Shown piece after piece: positions 5,163 through 5,864 of a stretch of DNA of 5,864 nucleotides. The notes beneath the pieces were generated by a model. It made no database searches, was not told the DNA's origin, and worked only from the letters and a program-made list of their open reading frames with translations. The stretch is taken from contig CANBQJ010000229.1 of the NCBI GenBank assembly GCA_947371645.1, positions 1-5,864 of the forward strand. The letters are read 5' to 3'. The first letter of the stretch is position 1, and each line of letters begins with the position of its first letter. The translations under genes were made by a program, and so were the position numbers. The DNA is from Burkholderiales bacterium. GTDB lineage: Bacteria; Pseudomonadota; Gammaproteobacteria; Burkholderiales; Burkholderiaceae.

Positions 5163-5864
5163 GGCGTCACTCCTGTGTCCTCGACGTGCAGCTGGCTCCG
5201 CAAGGCCTCCACACCTTGCGCGGCGGCATCCAGGTCGAAGTCGTCCAGGGCCTGGCTCAGGCCGGCCCAGGCGCTGCCGCCAAAGCGCGCGGGGCCTTGC
5301 TGCATCAGCAGGCGCCAGGCGGCCTCGGGCTGCTCGCCCCGGCGCAGGGCCCGGGCCAGTTGCTGCAGGTGCTGCGCCCATTGCCCATCGGTGAAGCCCT
5401 GGTCCGGTGGCGGGGGTGGCGATGTGTCCACGCCACCACCCCAGTCGGCCTGGCGCGAGCTCAGCGCGCTCAGCTCGGCCTGAGCGGCCTCCAGGGTGGC
5501 CACGACGGCTTCGCGCAAGGCACGCCAGGCGGCGTCAATGGGCTGGCCTTGGGCGCTGCCATGCTCCAGCTCGGCAGCGGCCCGGGCCAGTGTGGGCATG
5601 GCCAGGTTGGCGGCCACGCCCTTGAAGCGGTGGCCCAGGGCCAGGATGGCCTGAGGGTCGTCAGGGGGATCGGGCTCGGCGTGGCGCAGCCAGTCGCGCT
5701 TGTGTCGGCAGAACTGCGCCAGCGCCTGGGCCCATGCGACCTCATCGCCCCAGCGGCGCCGGCCATCGGCCACGTCCAGCAAATGGGCCAGGGTGTGGGC
5801 GGGCTGAGGGCGGCGTCCGGCCTGGCCCTGGCCTGCGGCCGTGGACACGTCGGCACCCGCGCTG
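5159..5864 (-). CDS. C-terminal HPt part of a hybrid sensor histidine kinase (5' end outside window)
   Basis: The frame is open to the right edge, leaving 234 residues visible and the N-terminus missing. A histidine phosphotransfer domain occupies about fragment residues 21-130. WGDEVAWAQALAQFCRHKRDWLRH (38-61) corresponds to the first HPt helices, and ALGHRFKGVAANLAMPTLARAAAELE (75-100) carries the phospho-accepting His78 in the usual H-x-(L/F)-K-G-x-A-A-N-L setting. A linker with five prolines (149-153) leads to a helical tail (about 160-225), ALDDFDLDAAAQGVEAL, of the kind seen at the ends of such kinases. Kinase, receiver and sensor domains would lie outside the window; that they exist is inference from the HPt placement and the open frame. 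A GTG at 5846-5848 could start a free HPt protein, but I see no ribosome site for it. The stop overlaps the start of the response-regulator gene by 4 nt, so the two are translationally coupled and form one relay. Confidence 0.85.
   Translation of the reverse strand, partial: SAGADVSTAAGQGQAGRRPQPAHTLAHLLDVADGRRRWGDEVAWAQALAQFCRHKRDWLRHAEPDPPDDPQAILALGHRFKGVAANLAMPTLARAAAELEHGSAQGQPIDAAWRALREAVVATLEAAQAELSALSSRQADWGGGVDTSPPPPPDQGFTDGQWAQHLQQLARALRRGEQPEAAWRLLMQQGPARFGGSAWAGLSQALDDFDLDAAAQGVEALRSQLHVEDTGVTP

Noticed and set aside
5415..5437. Hairpin GGTGGCG-N9-CGCCACC
   Set aside because: It lies inside the HPt protein's proline-rich linker coding sequence and has no T-tract, so it is best explained by codon composition rather than a terminator.
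3909..5483. Long plus-strand open frame (524 codons) across the HD-GYP and HPt genes
   Set aside because: The opposite strand has intact REC, HD-GYP and HPt motifs, and this frame shows only low-complexity His/Gln/Gly-rich sequence.

Overview
The window is a compact, GC-rich bacterial chromosomal segment with strong third-position G/C bias. Its gene set (PriA end, HDOD protein, HPt hybrid kinase, HD-GYP regulator) and protein style suggest a betaproteobacterium, most likely Burkholderiales/Comamonadaceae-like. That placement is inference from protein character, not from a marker gene. No mobile element, tRNA, rRNA or CRISPR array was seen, and no gene-free stretch exceeds about 150 bases.

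Layout, left to right. (1) The C-terminal 269 residues of primosomal helicase PriA (+, cut by the left edge). (2) A convergent HDOD-domain protein (-), separated from priA by a 21-nt gap made of a short tandem and inverted repeat. (3) A 150-bp divergent control region with a FliA (sigma-28)-like promoter facing HDOD and a weaker sigma-54-like signal facing the other way. (4) A two-gene plus-strand unit: an exported, possibly secretin-fold protein followed 3 nt later by an HSL-type alpha/beta hydrolase. (5) A 55-nt gap holding a full-consensus sigma-54 (RpoN) promoter, then a small stand-alone histidine-kinase-type ATPase domain (+). (6) A minus-strand signalling operon running in from the right edge: the C-terminal HPt part of a hybrid sensor kinase, overlapping by ATGA a response regulator with an HD-GYP cyclic-di-GMP phosphodiesterase output. 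The regulator's 3' end overlaps the 3' end of the ATPase gene by 38 nt.

How they may work together. The HPt kinase and REC-HD-GYP protein form a clear phosphorelay that would lower cyclic-di-GMP when active. The HDOD protein with its FliA-like promoter is compatible with the same motile-to-sessile theme. The orphan ATPase domain is the most unusual item. It lacks the dimerisation/phosphoacceptor domain, lacks the usual N-box glutamate, carries a textbook RpoN promoter, and sits tail-to-tail with the HD-GYP regulator. The exported protein/hydrolase pair has no obvious link to the signalling genes.
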